Positions 24,795 to 33,248 of a DNA stretch of 64,000 nt are shown here, one piece after another. Below the pieces are notes generated by a model. The model did not search any database. It was given only the letters and a program-made list of their open reading frames with translations, and was not told where the DNA came from. The position numbers and the translations under genes are program-made. Positions within the stretch are counted from its first letter, which is position 1, and every line of letters begins with the position of its first letter. The stretch is from Rathayibacter sp. SW19 (GTDB lineage Bacteria > Actinomycetota > Actinomycetes > Actinomycetales > Microbacteriaceae), in NCBI RefSeq assembly GCF_030866825.1, contig NZ_CP133020.1:1984001-2048000 (forward strand), in the 5' to 3' direction.

Positions 24795-25732
24795 CTCCGG
24801 TAGATGTGGGTCGAGTACTTGTCCACGTCCACGCCCAGCCGCACCAGTTCCGCCCGGTTGTCGTCGATGAAGGAGCGCAGCAGCCGCTCGTAGTTCGACA
24901 GGCTCATCGGCCTGCCGGTCTTCGTCGGGAACAGCAGCGCGTCCGGACCGGGTCCCGCCAGCGCGAGGCGTCGCCGCACGGCGTCCGCGGCCAAGACAGG
25001 GAGGGCGACACGGCGGCGCTGGCGGGTGCGCTTGGGGCGTCCTTCCGGGTGATGCCCTGTGTCTTGTTCTGCACGATGGTGCCGTCGATGAGGATCGTCG
25101 GCGGGGCGGTGGTCATGTTCACGTCGCAGCGGCGCAGGCCGATGCACTCGCCCACGCGGGCGGACGTGCCGAGCATGATGTCCATGCCGTCCACGAGGGC
25201 GCGCCAGTTCGGGCGCGGCCCCATCCCGTCAGTCTCACGCCAGTGGGCCATGAGTTCGCGGATCGCCTCGATCTGCTCGGGTGTGAGCATCGCAGTCTTC
25301 TTCGGCGGTGTCGGCAGCCGGGTGACGTCCCGCACCGGGTTCGTCGGGATCGCGTCCTCGCGCACCGCGAAACCGCAGATCAACGACAGCACCGACCGGG
25401 CCTTCCGCGCGGCGGAGAGGCCGCGCTCAGCCAGGAGGTTCTGAATGATGCGGTCACGGCGTCCGACGGTGAGTGTACCGAGTGTCATGCCGCCGCCGCG
25501 CTTCGGCGATCGTGGAGGACTTCGACACGATCGCCTTCGTGTGTGTCGTTAGCACATTCGCGCGGGAGAGTAGTTCGTGACGGGCCGCGTTCTCGGTGGC
25601 GCCGTCGGCGCGGAGCTGTACCAGCTCGCCCGTGTCGTCACGCATCCGGGCACGCGCCCGCCACTTACCATTCGCGAGCGGTGTCACCTGCACCTGGCCG
25701 ATCTCCCCGGCGGCAATCCTCGGCCTAGCCAC
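24795..25732 (-). pseudogene. tyrosine recombinase (phage-type integrase), frameshifted and truncated
   Basis: Pieces of one integrase lie in three frames. The N-terminal arm-binding domain starts at 25732 (MARPRIAAGEIGQ; GKWRARARMRDDTG). The core-binding/catalytic part in a second frame runs from about 25488 (LGTLTVGRRDRIIQNLLAE; TSARVGECIGLRRCDV with the first catalytic Arg). The C-terminal part in a third frame ends KYSTHIYR near 24795. The segment between the arm and core domains is shortened. The HxxR and Tyr catalytic motifs are missing because the homology breaks off. It cannot be active. It is paired with the excisionase gene and lies near a tRNA-Gln remnant, marking a dead integrated element. 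Confidence 0.8.
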
Positions 25733-25919
25733 GGCGCTGCTCCCGCGCCCAGGCGAGCACGTCGTCGTGGTCGTACTTGACGTGCCTGCCGAGCTTCAGC
25801 CACGGCGGCCCCGACTTCGTCAGTCGCCAGCCCTCTAGCGTGCGCTCGGGCACACCCAGCAGGCGGGCGACCTCGGCCTGGGTGAGGAACGCGGGCTCGA
25901 CTTCGATATCTGCATCCAT
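25725..25919 (-). CDS. excisionase/helix-turn-helix DNA-binding protein
   Basis: 64-aa MerR-like HTH_17 protein (FLTQAEVARLLGVPERTLEG, then GRHVKYDHDDVLAWAREQ), the form of actinobacterial element excisionases. Start ATG at 25919 is preferred; the frame extends to 26036 without a clear RBS. Its stop overlaps the integrase start by 8 bases, the usual xis-int arrangement. It is intact although the integrase is broken. Confidence 0.75.
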   Translation of the reverse strand: MDADIEVEPAFLTQAEVARLLGVPERTLEGWRLTKSGPPWLKLGRHVKYDHDDVLAWAREQRRG

Positions 25920-26109
25920 GCCAGATAGGTGCGTAGCCCGTGCCAGCACGGAACCGTGGGGACGAGCGCGTACCTCATCAGCAGAGACAACCGTGAAACG
26001 CGCCCCACGGGGGTTTCTGGTCACCAATCTGGTCACTAGAGGCCAGATCAGGCCGCTCGGAGGCGCGAGGAAGGAGCCGGACTTCCTGGGGAACTCTAGC
26101 GATTCACAG

Positions 26110-26136
26110 CTGGGGTACCAGGATTCGAACCTAGAA
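26110..26136 (-). tRNA. tRNA-Gln 3'-end remnant (attachment-site half)
   Basis: The minus strand reads CTAGGTTCGAATCCTGGTACCCCAG: a T-arm (CTAGG-TTCGAAT-CCTGG), the acceptor strand TACCCCA and discriminator G, as at the 3' end of tRNA-Gln genes. No 5' half follows upstream; an IS701-like fragment abuts it. It is best read as the attachment core of the element whose int/xis genes lie 190 bases away. Confidence 0.6.
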
Positions 26137-26373
26137 CAACTGATTCATCGGCACTGCCAGGACATAGAACACGCCCCGATCCTCCAGCGCTTTACGCAAT
26201 TTGTAGTACTGTCCGTAGACCGCATCGCCGGTGACCCAGCGAGCCGGCACTCCCGCGTCCAACGCCTTCTCGAGCATGTCGATGGCCAGTTCCGGTTTCG
26301 TTTTGAAGCCGCGTTCGGCGGGGATCCCGGCGGCGTCACACCGCTCCGGGTCCTCGGCCCAGAGTTTGATGCT
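26131..26373 (-). pseudogene. IS701-like transposase fragment
   Basis: Residues such as DPERCDAAGIPAERGFKTKP, VTGDAVYGQ (a DDE Asp) and LEDRGVFYVLAVPMN match the middle of IS701-family transposases. Both ends are missing; the reading frame is cut at the tRNA-Gln remnant on one side and loses similarity near 26373 on the other. It is a defective relic. Confidence 0.65.
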
Positions 26374-26861
26374 CCTATAGTTGCCAAGCGGCGATTTGCG
26401 TGGGTGTTCGCTGTTTGAGCCGGGTAAGGCATTAACGGCTATAGCGTCACGGACACCGTCCCATCCGTTCAGGGTGGACCTGTCCTCGCCACCTGAGCAA
26501 AGTGACGTGCGCGGCAGTATCTTCGCTCCACCGAGAAAGCGCCCCCACGGGCGCGCGGGGATGCTCAAGTCAAGTTGCTCGCGAAATGAGTCTCGTCGAA
26601 CCGATCCCAGAATCTGTCTAGTGACTAAAAAGTTTGTCGAAGCTGATGTTTGGGAGACAGTGCGGGCCGTTCCGGGCGTCGCCGCTGGCAGTGTTGGTCC
26701 GCTTGCTCATGCCTGCAGCGGGGCCAGCACGTCGAAGGCCGCTACGAAGATAGCGCCGCTTGCTACTGCAAACCACATCTGGGCACCTCGCGGAAGACAG
26801 CAGGGTCACGATCAGAAACGATCGTTTCGGACTTTGGCGGGTCCGTCCAATTCTTTGTACA
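26374..26861. other. non-coding stretch downstream of mer operon
   Basis: No gene is supported. It separates the transposase fragment from the last gene of the mer operon, which is transcribed toward it. Confidence 0.4.
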
Positions 26862-28211
26862 TCAGAGTTTGAGGTCTTCGAGGGCGGCGAGGTAGGCCTC
26901 GTTGTAGGTGGGGAATTGGGCGACTTGATCGAGCAGCCTGTCGATGGGGATTTGTTCGCGGATGGCGAGGGAGGCTTGGTGTATCCATTCGCCGGCCAGG
27001 GGTGAGACTGCCCACGCGCCGATCAGGATTTTACGATCCGCATCGGCGAGTAGTCTGAGGTGTCCTCGGGGGTTCTCTTCGTAGGTCCAGGGGCGGGCGA
27101 TTGCGTTGGCCAGGTCCAGTTCCGTTGCCACGGTGTGCAGTCCTTGTCGGTCGGCTTGAGCCTGGGTGATGCCGACGGCGGCGATTTCCGGGTTGGCGAA
27201 TACGACCCGGGGGATACCGTTGTAGGAGGCTTCACGGGTACCGCCGAGGATACTATCGGCAGCGATGCGTCCTTGATACATTGCGACGTGGGTGAAGGGC
27301 ATGATCCCGGTGACGTCGCCGATCGCCCACACATTCTGGGCGGCGCGGCAGTGTTCGTCTACCCGCACTTGTCCACGCTCGCCCAGCTTCACTCCGGCTT
27401 GTTCGAAGCCGAGATTCTGAGTGCGAGGAGTGCGGCCGGTTGCGAAGATGACAACCTCAGCGGTGATCTCGCTGCCGTCGTCGAGTTCGATCACACTCTG
27501 ATCCCCGGCGCGGTGTGCCTTGCGGGCAGTCACGCCGAGTCGGATCTCGATTCCGGCCTCGGCGAGGTAGGTGGAGGCCAGCTCGCCGACCCGGGGTTCT
27601 TCCCTGCCCAGGAGTCTGTCACCGCGGTGGATCAGTGTGACCTTCACCCCGAAACGCGCCAGGAACGTGCTGGTCTCGATCCCTACGGCGCTCCCGCCGA
27701 TGATCACCACACTTTTCGGTAGCGCCGTGGCCGTGAAGGTTTCCCGGTTCGTCCAGGCGGTGATCTGATCCAGGCCCTCGAGTTCGGGGATGACCGGTTC
27801 CGAGCCGGTGGCGATAATGATCTGGTCCGCAGTGATTTCCTGGTCCCCAGCTTGAATACTGCCAGGGCCGGTGATCCGGCCGGCCTCTTTGATCACCAGG
27901 GCGCCACGGTGTGCGTAGCCATCGATCTGTGCCGAGTCATCCAGGTTGCGGATCATATAGTCGCGGTACTTACTAGCTTCAGGCCAGTCCAGCTCCGCCC
28001 CCGACACCCCGGCCGCCCGCTGCACCTCGGTGCGTGCCTCGGCCGGGCGCAGTACTGTCTTGGACGGGATGCACGCCCAGTAGGCGCATTCCCCGCCGAT
28101 AAGTTCCCGCTCGATGACCGCGACCTTCTTCCCGGCTTTCAGTAACCGGCTGGCAGCGACCTCACCGCCGGGTCCCATGCCCAAAATAGCAACATCAACA
28201 TTCTCGCTCAT
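26862..28211 (-). CDS. mer-linked FAD/NAD(P)-dependent disulfide oxidoreductase
   Basis: 449-aa flavoprotein of the dihydrolipoamide-dehydrogenase/MerA class with FAD loop GMGPGGEVAA, redox pair C42/C47 (ECAYWACIPSK), NAD(P) motif GGSAVGIE and the second FAD motif VWAIGDVTG. It lacks the C-terminal His-Pro active-site motif of classical members (it ends PTYNEAYLAALEDL) and has no vicinal C-terminal Cys pair. It follows merB by 42 bases and is the last gene of the merA-merB operon. Possible jobs are recycling a low-molecular-weight thiol or an NADPH-dependent reductase supporting mercury detoxification; this is inference. Confidence 0.82.
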   Translation of the reverse strand: MSENVDVAILGMGPGGEVAASRLLKAGKKVAVIERELIGGECAYWACIPSKTVLRPAEARTEVQRAAGVSGAELDWPEASKYRDYMIRNLDDSAQIDGYAHRGALVIKEAGRITGPGSIQAGDQEITADQIIIATGSEPVIPELEGLDQITAWTNRETFTATALPKSVVIIGGSAVGIETSTFLARFGVKVTLIHRGDRLLGREEPRVGELASTYLAEAGIEIRLGVTARKAHRAGDQSVIELDDGSEITAEVVIFATGRTPRTQNLGFEQAGVKLGERGQVRVDEHCRAAQNVWAIGDVTGIMPFTHVAMYQGRIAADSILGGTREASYNGIPRVVFANPEIAAVGITQAQADRQGLHTVATELDLANAIARPWTYEENPRGHLRLLADADRKILIGAWAVSPLAGEWIHQASLAIREQIPIDRLLDQVAQFPTYNEAYLAALEDLKL

Positions 28212-28253
28212 CGCGCTCTCACTTCCATCAGTGGTTCGTGCAGGTGGTTCAAT

Positions 28254-28919
28254 TCAACAGCAGCAGCAGGTGTCTGTGCCCAGGTCGAGCGGGTTCGGTT
28301 GCTTCTCCGGGGTCTTGTTGAGGAGATTTTCGGCCATGGTGGTGCCGAGCTGGTAGGCCTCGGTAACGGGGATGATGGTGCCGCCGGGGTGGGCGGCCAG
28401 CCATGGTTGTGCTGCTTCGGGGGAGGCGAAGAAATGGACCTGGTTGCAGAAGGCGGAGCGGATGGTACTCATGTCTTCAGGGTTGACCAACGAGACGACC
28501 GCGCTAACTGGTTCGACAGCCGTGGCCCCACTGGTGTTGACGGTGACCCGTACCGGGACGCCGCAGGCCTGGCAGGCGGACTCGATGCGTGCCGAAGCGC
28601 CCAGAATGGCGGGGAAGATCAGCGTGTCCAGGGCGCACCAGGTGTAGAGCAGTATTCCGCCGATCTCGATGTGATGCGGGGTGGGATTCAGGGTCAGGCC
28701 CTGGCCGATGATCCGTCCGGCATCGTCGTATTCGGTATCCGGAACGCTGGCCAATGCGCGGATGACTTCGGGCACCGCCTTGCCGGTCGCCGCCGCAAGG
28801 GCGCCGACCTCGACCGGTTGACCCAGTGCGAGGAGCCGCAGCAGCGGTACCCAGATGTCGGCATCCAGCCCGGTGGCCGGTGAGGTGAGACGCTCGGCGA
28901 GGTTCAGCGTGTTTGACAT
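28254..28919 (-). CDS. merB: organomercurial lyase MerB
   Basis: 221-aa alkylmercury lyase that protonolyses the C-Hg bond and passes Hg(II) to MerA. The catalytic residues are present: C95 and D98 (TWCALDTL) and C158 (AFCNQVHFF). The N-terminal winged-helix-like domain precedes the MerB core. Unusually, the protein ends in four consecutive cysteines (DTCCCC) that the classical enzyme does not have. It lies 36 bases downstream of merA on the same transcript, so inorganic and organic mercury resistance are co-induced. Confidence 0.93.
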   Translation of the reverse strand: MSNTLNLAERLTSPATGLDADIWVPLLRLLALGQPVEVGALAAATGKAVPEVIRALASVPDTEYDDAGRIIGQGLTLNPTPHHIEIGGILLYTWCALDTLIFPAILGASARIESACQACGVPVRVTVNTSGATAVEPVSAVVSLVNPEDMSTIRSAFCNQVHFFASPEAAQPWLAAHPGGTIIPVTEAYQLGTTMAENLLNKTPEKQPNPLDLGTDTCCCC

Positions 28920-28955
28920 GGTGATATTTTCCGTTCTATTCGTGGGTTGGCGCGG

Positions 28956-30398
28956 TTATGCGGCGCAGCAGGAGAGTTTGGAGACGTCGGTGTTGAAGGA
29001 TTGGGCGGCGATTTTGATGCCTTCGGCCATGGTCAGATAGGGACTCCACATGTGGGCTACCTGGTCGACGGTCATGCCGGCCTCCAGGATGTAAACGCCG
29101 GCCGCGGCAATTTCTCCGGCATCTTTAGCAACGGCGGTGATACCGAGGATGCGCCCGGTGGTGTGGTCGGCGACGATCTTGATGAACCCGCGAGTGTCCC
29201 GGTTGACCAGCGCACGGGGTACGTACTCCAGTGGCACGACCCCGCACTGGCAGCGGATACCCGTCCCGTTGGCTTCCTTGTCCGTCATTCCCACCGCCGC
29301 CAGGGCGGGGCTGGTGAAGGTGACGCGCGGGAGATGGGAGTAGTCAACTTCGCGGCCGGCATTGTTGAAGGCGTTCTCCACGACCAGGGCGCCGTGGTTG
29401 GCGGCGACGTAGACGAACTCGCGGTGCCCGGTGACGTCCCCGGCAGCCCAGATCCTCGGGTTCGAGCTGGCGAGCATGTTGTTGACCACAATCTCGCCCT
29501 TCTCCCCGGTTTCGACGCCGACCGCGGTCAGGTTCAGGCCGTCGGTGACCGGGCGTCGGCCTGTAGCTACAAGGAGTTTGCCGGCCCGGAATTCCTGCTG
29601 CCCACCATCCACTGTGGCGGTCGCGACAACCTCTCCGCTGGACTTGTCAGTGCGCACCGCGGTCACGGCGGCCCGGCGGACGACCCGGATGCCCTCGTCG
29701 GCGAAAACTCCGGCCAGCGCGTTGGATGCTTCCGGTTCCTCCGCCGAAGCAAGCCTAGAGCGCACCAACATGGTCACCTTCGAGCCGAGCCTGGCGAACA
29801 GTTGCGCCTGTTCCAGGGCGACATACCCACCACCGAGGACCAGCAGCGACTGCGGGAGTTCATCGAGCTCCATCGCGGAGGTCGAGGTCAGATAGTCCAC
29901 CTCGGCCAATCCGTCGATCGGAGGAGCCCACGGGGCCGAACCAGTCGCCACGAGGTAATGGGTGGCGCGTATTGTTTCCACGGCCTCGTCGGCGCCCGTG
30001 ACTTCCAGCGCGGGATCGTCAGCGGTTCCGGAGAATACGGCGTTGCCCTGCCGCAGTTCCCACCCGTAATCGGCGATCAAGTCAACGTATTTCCCGGCCC
30101 GCATTGTTTCCACGAGCTGGCGTTTACCGTCGATCAACTCCGGCATGTCCACCGGCCCGGCGGAGGCAACGATGCCGGGGAACCGGCCCGAATCCAAGGC
30201 AACATGGCGTGCGTCAGCGGCCGCCAACAGGGCTTTCGAGGGCACGCAACCGGTGTTCACGCAGGTGCCACCAATCGTGCCACGCTCAACCATCACGACC
30301 TTCTTGCCGAGGCTGGTGGCCCGAATCGCGGCGGCGAACGCACCACCGCCGGAGCCGATAATGGCGAGGTCGAACACGGGTGCTGACAGATCGGACAT
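28956..30398 (-). CDS. merA: mercuric reductase MerA
   Basis: 480-aa NADPH-dependent flavoenzyme that reduces Hg(II) to Hg(0) in the cytosol. It has FAD motif GSGGGAFAAA, redox pair C46/C51 (GTCVNTGCVPSK), NADPH motif GGGYVALE, the YLTMAEGIKIAAQSF segment typical of MerA, and the C-terminal vicinal pair C477/C478 (LSCCAA) that delivers Hg to the active site of the partner subunit. It lacks the N-terminal HMA domain found in some MerAs. ATG at 30398 has a GGAGG RBS; an upstream open frame is disregarded. First gene of the operon, divergent from merR. Confidence 0.95.
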   Translation of the reverse strand: MSDLSAPVFDLAIIGSGGGAFAAAIRATSLGKKVVMVERGTIGGTCVNTGCVPSKALLAAADARHVALDSGRFPGIVASAGPVDMPELIDGKRQLVETMRAGKYVDLIADYGWELRQGNAVFSGTADDPALEVTGADEAVETIRATHYLVATGSAPWAPPIDGLAEVDYLTSTSAMELDELPQSLLVLGGGYVALEQAQLFARLGSKVTMLVRSRLASAEEPEASNALAGVFADEGIRVVRRAAVTAVRTDKSSGEVVATATVDGGQQEFRAGKLLVATGRRPVTDGLNLTAVGVETGEKGEIVVNNMLASSNPRIWAAGDVTGHREFVYVAANHGALVVENAFNNAGREVDYSHLPRVTFTSPALAAVGMTDKEANGTGIRCQCGVVPLEYVPRALVNRDTRGFIKIVADHTTGRILGITAVAKDAGEIAAAGVYILEAGMTVDQVAHMWSPYLTMAEGIKIAAQSFNTDVSKLSCCAA

Positions 30399-30471
30399 GA
30401 AACCTCCACAGAAGGGCTGAAATATGGGAACCAGTTGGGCACAACGTCCGTCGCTGATCCTGCTATCTATC

Positions 30472-30503
30472 ACTTTGCACCTTGCCCTATAGTGGAATGT
30501 CAA
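30472..30503 (-). promoter_or_regulatory. MerR operator/promoter of merA operon
   Basis: On the minus strand TTGACA (-35), dyad ATTCCAC..AGGGCAAGGT in a 20-base spacer, then CAAAGT (-10). It lies in the 142-base gap between divergent merR and merA, the expected location for MerR control of both. Confidence 0.75.
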
Positions 30504-30540
30504 GAGCGGAATTGCGTGAGAACGGATCGGAAGGTGCATT

Positions 30541-30930
30541 ATGCGCATCGGTGAAGCAGCAGAGGCCACAGGGATGACGACGAAGACCCTCCGGTTCTAC
30601 GAAGACCGAGGACTCTTGCCATCGGCCCGGCGGGCACCCAATGGCTACCGCGACTACGGAAACGAGACGATAGCCCGCCTGGATTTCATCCACCGGGGCC
30701 GGAACGCCGGGCTCACCCTGGCCCAGATCGGTGGCATTCTGCGGGTCCGCGACGCAGGCGAGACCCCCTGCACCCACGTGGTGGAATTACTGGGCCGACA
30801 AGTGGCGGACCTTGACCGGCAGATCGCCGAACTGGTGGCGCTCAGAGCCACCATTGCCGAATATCACGACACGGTCGCCGCGGCCGATCCCGTCGCCTGC
30901 GACCCCGAACGCATCTGCAGCTACCTCTAA
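30541..30930 (+). CDS. merR: mercury-responsive regulator MerR
   Basis: 129-aa MerR protein: N-terminal winged helix (IGEAAEATGMTTKTLRFYED; GYRDYGNETIARLDFI), antiparallel coiled coil, and three cysteines C77, C120 and C126 in the positions of the trigonal Hg(II) site of MerR (one at the helix start, two in the C-terminal loop). It is divergent from merA with the operator between. MerR represses, then on binding Hg(II) untwists the stretched promoter to activate. It may also act on the other similar promoters in this window. Confidence 0.9.
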   Translation: MRIGEAAEATGMTTKTLRFYEDRGLLPSARRAPNGYRDYGNETIARLDFIHRGRNAGLTLAQIGGILRVRDAGETPCTHVVELLGRQVADLDRQIAELVALRATIAEYHDTVAAADPVACDPERICSYL

Positions 30931-31128
30931 CTCGCCGATCCGATAGCCGAGGGCGTCAGCGACAGCAATCAGTAGTGAAGCACCACTGTTGGGCCGGCCG
31001 CGCTCAGGATTCCAGCAGCACTAGCCCCAACCGACAGTAATCAGCGCGACCCAGCATCGAAAGCACCACCGTAACGACGGTGGCCAACACCGGCTTCTAG
31101 TTGCCATGCTCTTCTTTCCAGCTTGGTC
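30931..31128. other. short non-coding region
   Basis: 198 bases between merR and the next MerR-type promoter. No gene or structured RNA is evident. Confidence 0.4.
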
Positions 31129-31160
31129 TTGACATTCCACCATGGTGGATGGTGAAGACT
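31129..31160 (+). promoter_or_regulatory. MerR-type promoter upstream of METTV leader and NrtS-like gene
   Basis: TTGACA, a central perfect dyad TCCACCATGGTGGA within a 20-base spacer, then AAGACT. The -10 and following bases resemble those of the copZ promoter (12485-12495), suggesting common origin. Confidence 0.65.
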
Positions 31161-31202
31161 GAGATTCGTTGTTCGGATTAGAAAGCGGAGGACGAACTTC
31201 TC

Positions 31203-31259
31203 ATGGAAACCACCGTCGATACCCGTTGGTCGGCATCGATGCTTGAGGTCATGTCGTGA
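31203..31259 (+). CDS. 18-codon leader, possible copZ-derived stump
   Basis: ATG after GGAGGAC opens an 18-codon frame METTVDTRWSASMLEVMS. The first five residues and the upstream leader match the start of the CopZ-like gene at 12526 (METTV), then similarity is lost. Its stop overlaps the GTG of the next gene (GTGA), so translation is likely coupled. It looks like a chaperone gene deleted down to a leader peptide. Confidence 0.45.
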   Translation: METTVDTRWSASMLEVMS

Positions 31260-31555
31260 CCGTCGCACCGCACCCGAGTTGGCAAACTGCCCGAGAAGCC
31301 TGCCAGGTCGTCGTTTACCGTCCGCACCTTGCGCAGACCGTGCCAATCACGCTCATTGTTGGTGCTGTCCTGTTCGCCATCAACCAGCTCGACGTGGTCC
31401 TGGCCGGACACGCCACCCTCACGACCTGGGTCAAGGTTGCCGTGACATTCTTGGTGCCCTTCGTCGTGGCCAACGTCGGAGTGCTCGTCGCTTGCCACCG
31501 GCTCGTTACAAACAAACGCCAACCAGTTAGTCCTGCGGTGGAGGAGAGTCGGTAG
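31256..31555 (+). CDS. NrtS-like small membrane protein
   Basis: 99-aa protein with two helices (TVPITLIVGAVLFAINQLDVVL and TWVKVAVTFLVPFVVANVGVLV), matching the NrtS nitrate/nitrite transporter-like family pattern (GxxxxxINQxD, TYLVPFxV). GTG start overlaps the 18-codon leader. Because it lies behind a MerR-type promoter its expression is probably metal-induced, an odd pairing for a nitrate-related protein. Function in this context is unknown. Confidence 0.6.
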   Translation: MTVAPHPSWQTAREACQVVVYRPHLAQTVPITLIVGAVLFAINQLDVVLAGHATLTTWVKVAVTFLVPFVVANVGVLVACHRLVTNKRQPVSPAVEESR

Positions 31556-31761
31556 GCGTCAACAGGACGGTCACTGTCCGGGTGGTCAGTTCTGCGCCCT
31601 CTGCACCCAACGTGGTGAAATTACTCGCCCGGCAGATCCCGAACTCGTACTCAGAGCAACTGTCGCAGGATGGCGCGACGCCGTTGCCGCGTCTGATCCA
31701 GGTAGTCGTGACCTCGAACGCATCCGCAGTTCCCTCCGACGCGGGCAGGCGAAGATTTTGC

Positions 31762-32682
31762 TCAGGGTCGCTGGTGTCCCGGGTTCAGGGCAGGGGCGCA
31801 GCAATTGTCCTCGCCGGCCAGCCGGCGGGATTCGTCCGTTGTCTCCGCCCGACGGGACGTGGTCCGGCGCAGCATCGCGCCGGTGAGGATTGCCACCACT
31901 AGCCCGCCGGCAACGATAAGCATCAACAGTTGGTTGCCGCCCACCCAACTCGACAGGGGACCCGCGATCCCGGACAAGATTGTCGTTCCGGCTGTGCCGC
32001 CGAAAAGTTGGGGCAGCCAATACACGAGCAGGTACCCGCCGGATAGCGCTAAGACGGCGTCGGTGATCCGGCTCATGTGGGGCATCAAACGGCGCAAGTA
32101 TCTACTGATCACCGTGCTAGCAAAGGCGGTCACCACCGAAAGAGTGACTAGAAGGATGCTGGAGCCTGCCGCGTAGGCGGCAAACACTAGTAGCACGGTT
32201 CCCCACCCGGTGCCGGTGAGGGCTTGGGTGACCACCGCCAAGAGCAGGGCCAGGCTGCATGATGCCGACGCCAGTGCGTAGCCGACCCCGAATGCGAACA
32301 TCCCGCCCGCTTTACGCTTCTGCCCCACCGAACTCAAAGACGTCATCCCGAGCGAGATTCGGAGGCCGATCAGCATCCCAAGACCTAGCAGAACAAACAC
32401 GGCGCCCAGCACCGCGGCCAGCCACGGGATCGCCCCGATCAGCGAGCGCATCCCGACAGCTAACAGCAGACCGAACACCGTAAACGTTCCGGTGAACCCC
32501 ACCGTGAGGGCCACACCCGACTTCAACCCGCCGACCAGCCGCCCCCAGGTTCCACGCGTGCCGACTGCGGTCGCCGAGCCAGTGCCGTAGGCGAGAAAGG
32601 CGGGTAGGACAGCGAAACCACACGGGTTGAGCGGGGCAAGCATTCCGGCCCCGAACGCCAGAACCAGAAGCGCGCTCATCAA
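31762..32682 (-). CDS. CcdA-like membrane thiol reductase, metal-operon type
   Basis: 306-aa membrane protein of the CcdA/DsbD-beta family: NPCGFAVLPAF in helix 1 and ASASCSLALLL in helix 4 provide the redox Cys pair. A hydrophilic C-terminal tail ends with a vicinal Cys pair (EDNCCAPAL), not usual for CcdA and suggestive of Hg/Cu binding. Its ATG overlaps the stop of the thioredoxin-like lipoprotein (4 bases), its likely electron acceptor. Third gene of a metal-regulated operon starting at 33556. It is distinct from the CcdA at 22333. Confidence 0.85.
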   Translation of the reverse strand: MMSALLVLAFGAGMLAPLNPCGFAVLPAFLAYGTGSATAVGTRGTWGRLVGGLKSGVALTVGFTGTFTVFGLLLAVGMRSLIGAIPWLAAVLGAVFVLLGLGMLIGLRISLGMTSLSSVGQKRKAGGMFAFGVGYALASASCSLALLLAVVTQALTGTGWGTVLLVFAAYAAGSSILLVTLSVVTAFASTVISRYLRRLMPHMSRITDAVLALSGGYLLVYWLPQLFGGTAGTTILSGIAGPLSSWVGGNQLLMLIVAGGLVVAILTGAMLRRTTSRRAETTDESRRLAGEDNCCAPALNPGHQRP

Positions 32683-33248
32683 GCACTAGCCTTGGCCACA
32701 GCATCACGGATCTGCCCCGCACTGGGCTCCACACCACGGAACACCACCTTGCCGGACCCATCCAGCACAATCGCGGTGCCCAAATCCTGCACACCATATG
32801 CGTCAATCAGGCCCGCGTTGGTATCAAGCGCATACGCCATCGAGGTCGCATGATATTGGGAAAGGAACGCTTCGACCTGAGGTCCTGTCTCGTCAGGTGA
32901 CACATCCACGGCCACATAATCGACCTTCTGTGCGGTACTGCTTTGAACATCGGCCAGCACCTTCGCCGTCGGCCCGCACGAGGAACAACCGACCGCGAAG
33001 AAGTACACCACGGTCGGTTTCGACCCCGGCACCGTCACCTTCGCACCGGCCACCGTCTGAGCAGTGAACGGAACCGCAACCGACGCAGCGGCCGGCGAGA
33101 CAGCCCCGGCTGGGGTTTGAGCCGCCTGGGGTACGGCACACCCGGTCAAGCCGAGGCCAACGCTAACCAGTACGCCGACAACGATCAGCCACGAGGGGCG
33201 GAGTCGCACCACTCGTGACATCCGTTGACTCAAAGAGACTGCCCTCAC
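32679..33248 (-). CDS. thioredoxin-like (TlpA-type) lipoprotein
   Basis: 189-aa exported lipoprotein. A signal segment ends in lipobox LTGC (C37). The mature domain is thioredoxin-like with CxxC at C88/C91 (FFAVGCSSCGPTAKVL) and a GVQDLGTAIVLD cis-bonded region, where Gly-Thr replaces the usual cis-Pro neighbourhood. GTG at 33248 overlaps the stop of the MerT-like gene (GTGA), supporting that start; ATG at 33221 is an alternative. Between a MerT-like protein and CcdA it would be the extracellular thiol carrier that keeps metal-binding cysteines reduced or captures Hg(II). Confidence 0.82.
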   Translation of the reverse strand: MRAVSLSQRMSRVVRLRPSWLIVVGVLVSVGLGLTGCAVPQAAQTPAGAVSPAAASVAVPFTAQTVAGAKVTVPGSKPTVVYFFAVGCSSCGPTAKVLADVQSSTAQKVDYVAVDVSPDETGPQVEAFLSQYHATSMAYALDTNAGLIDAYGVQDLGTAIVLDGSGKVVFRGVEPSAGQIRDAVAKASA

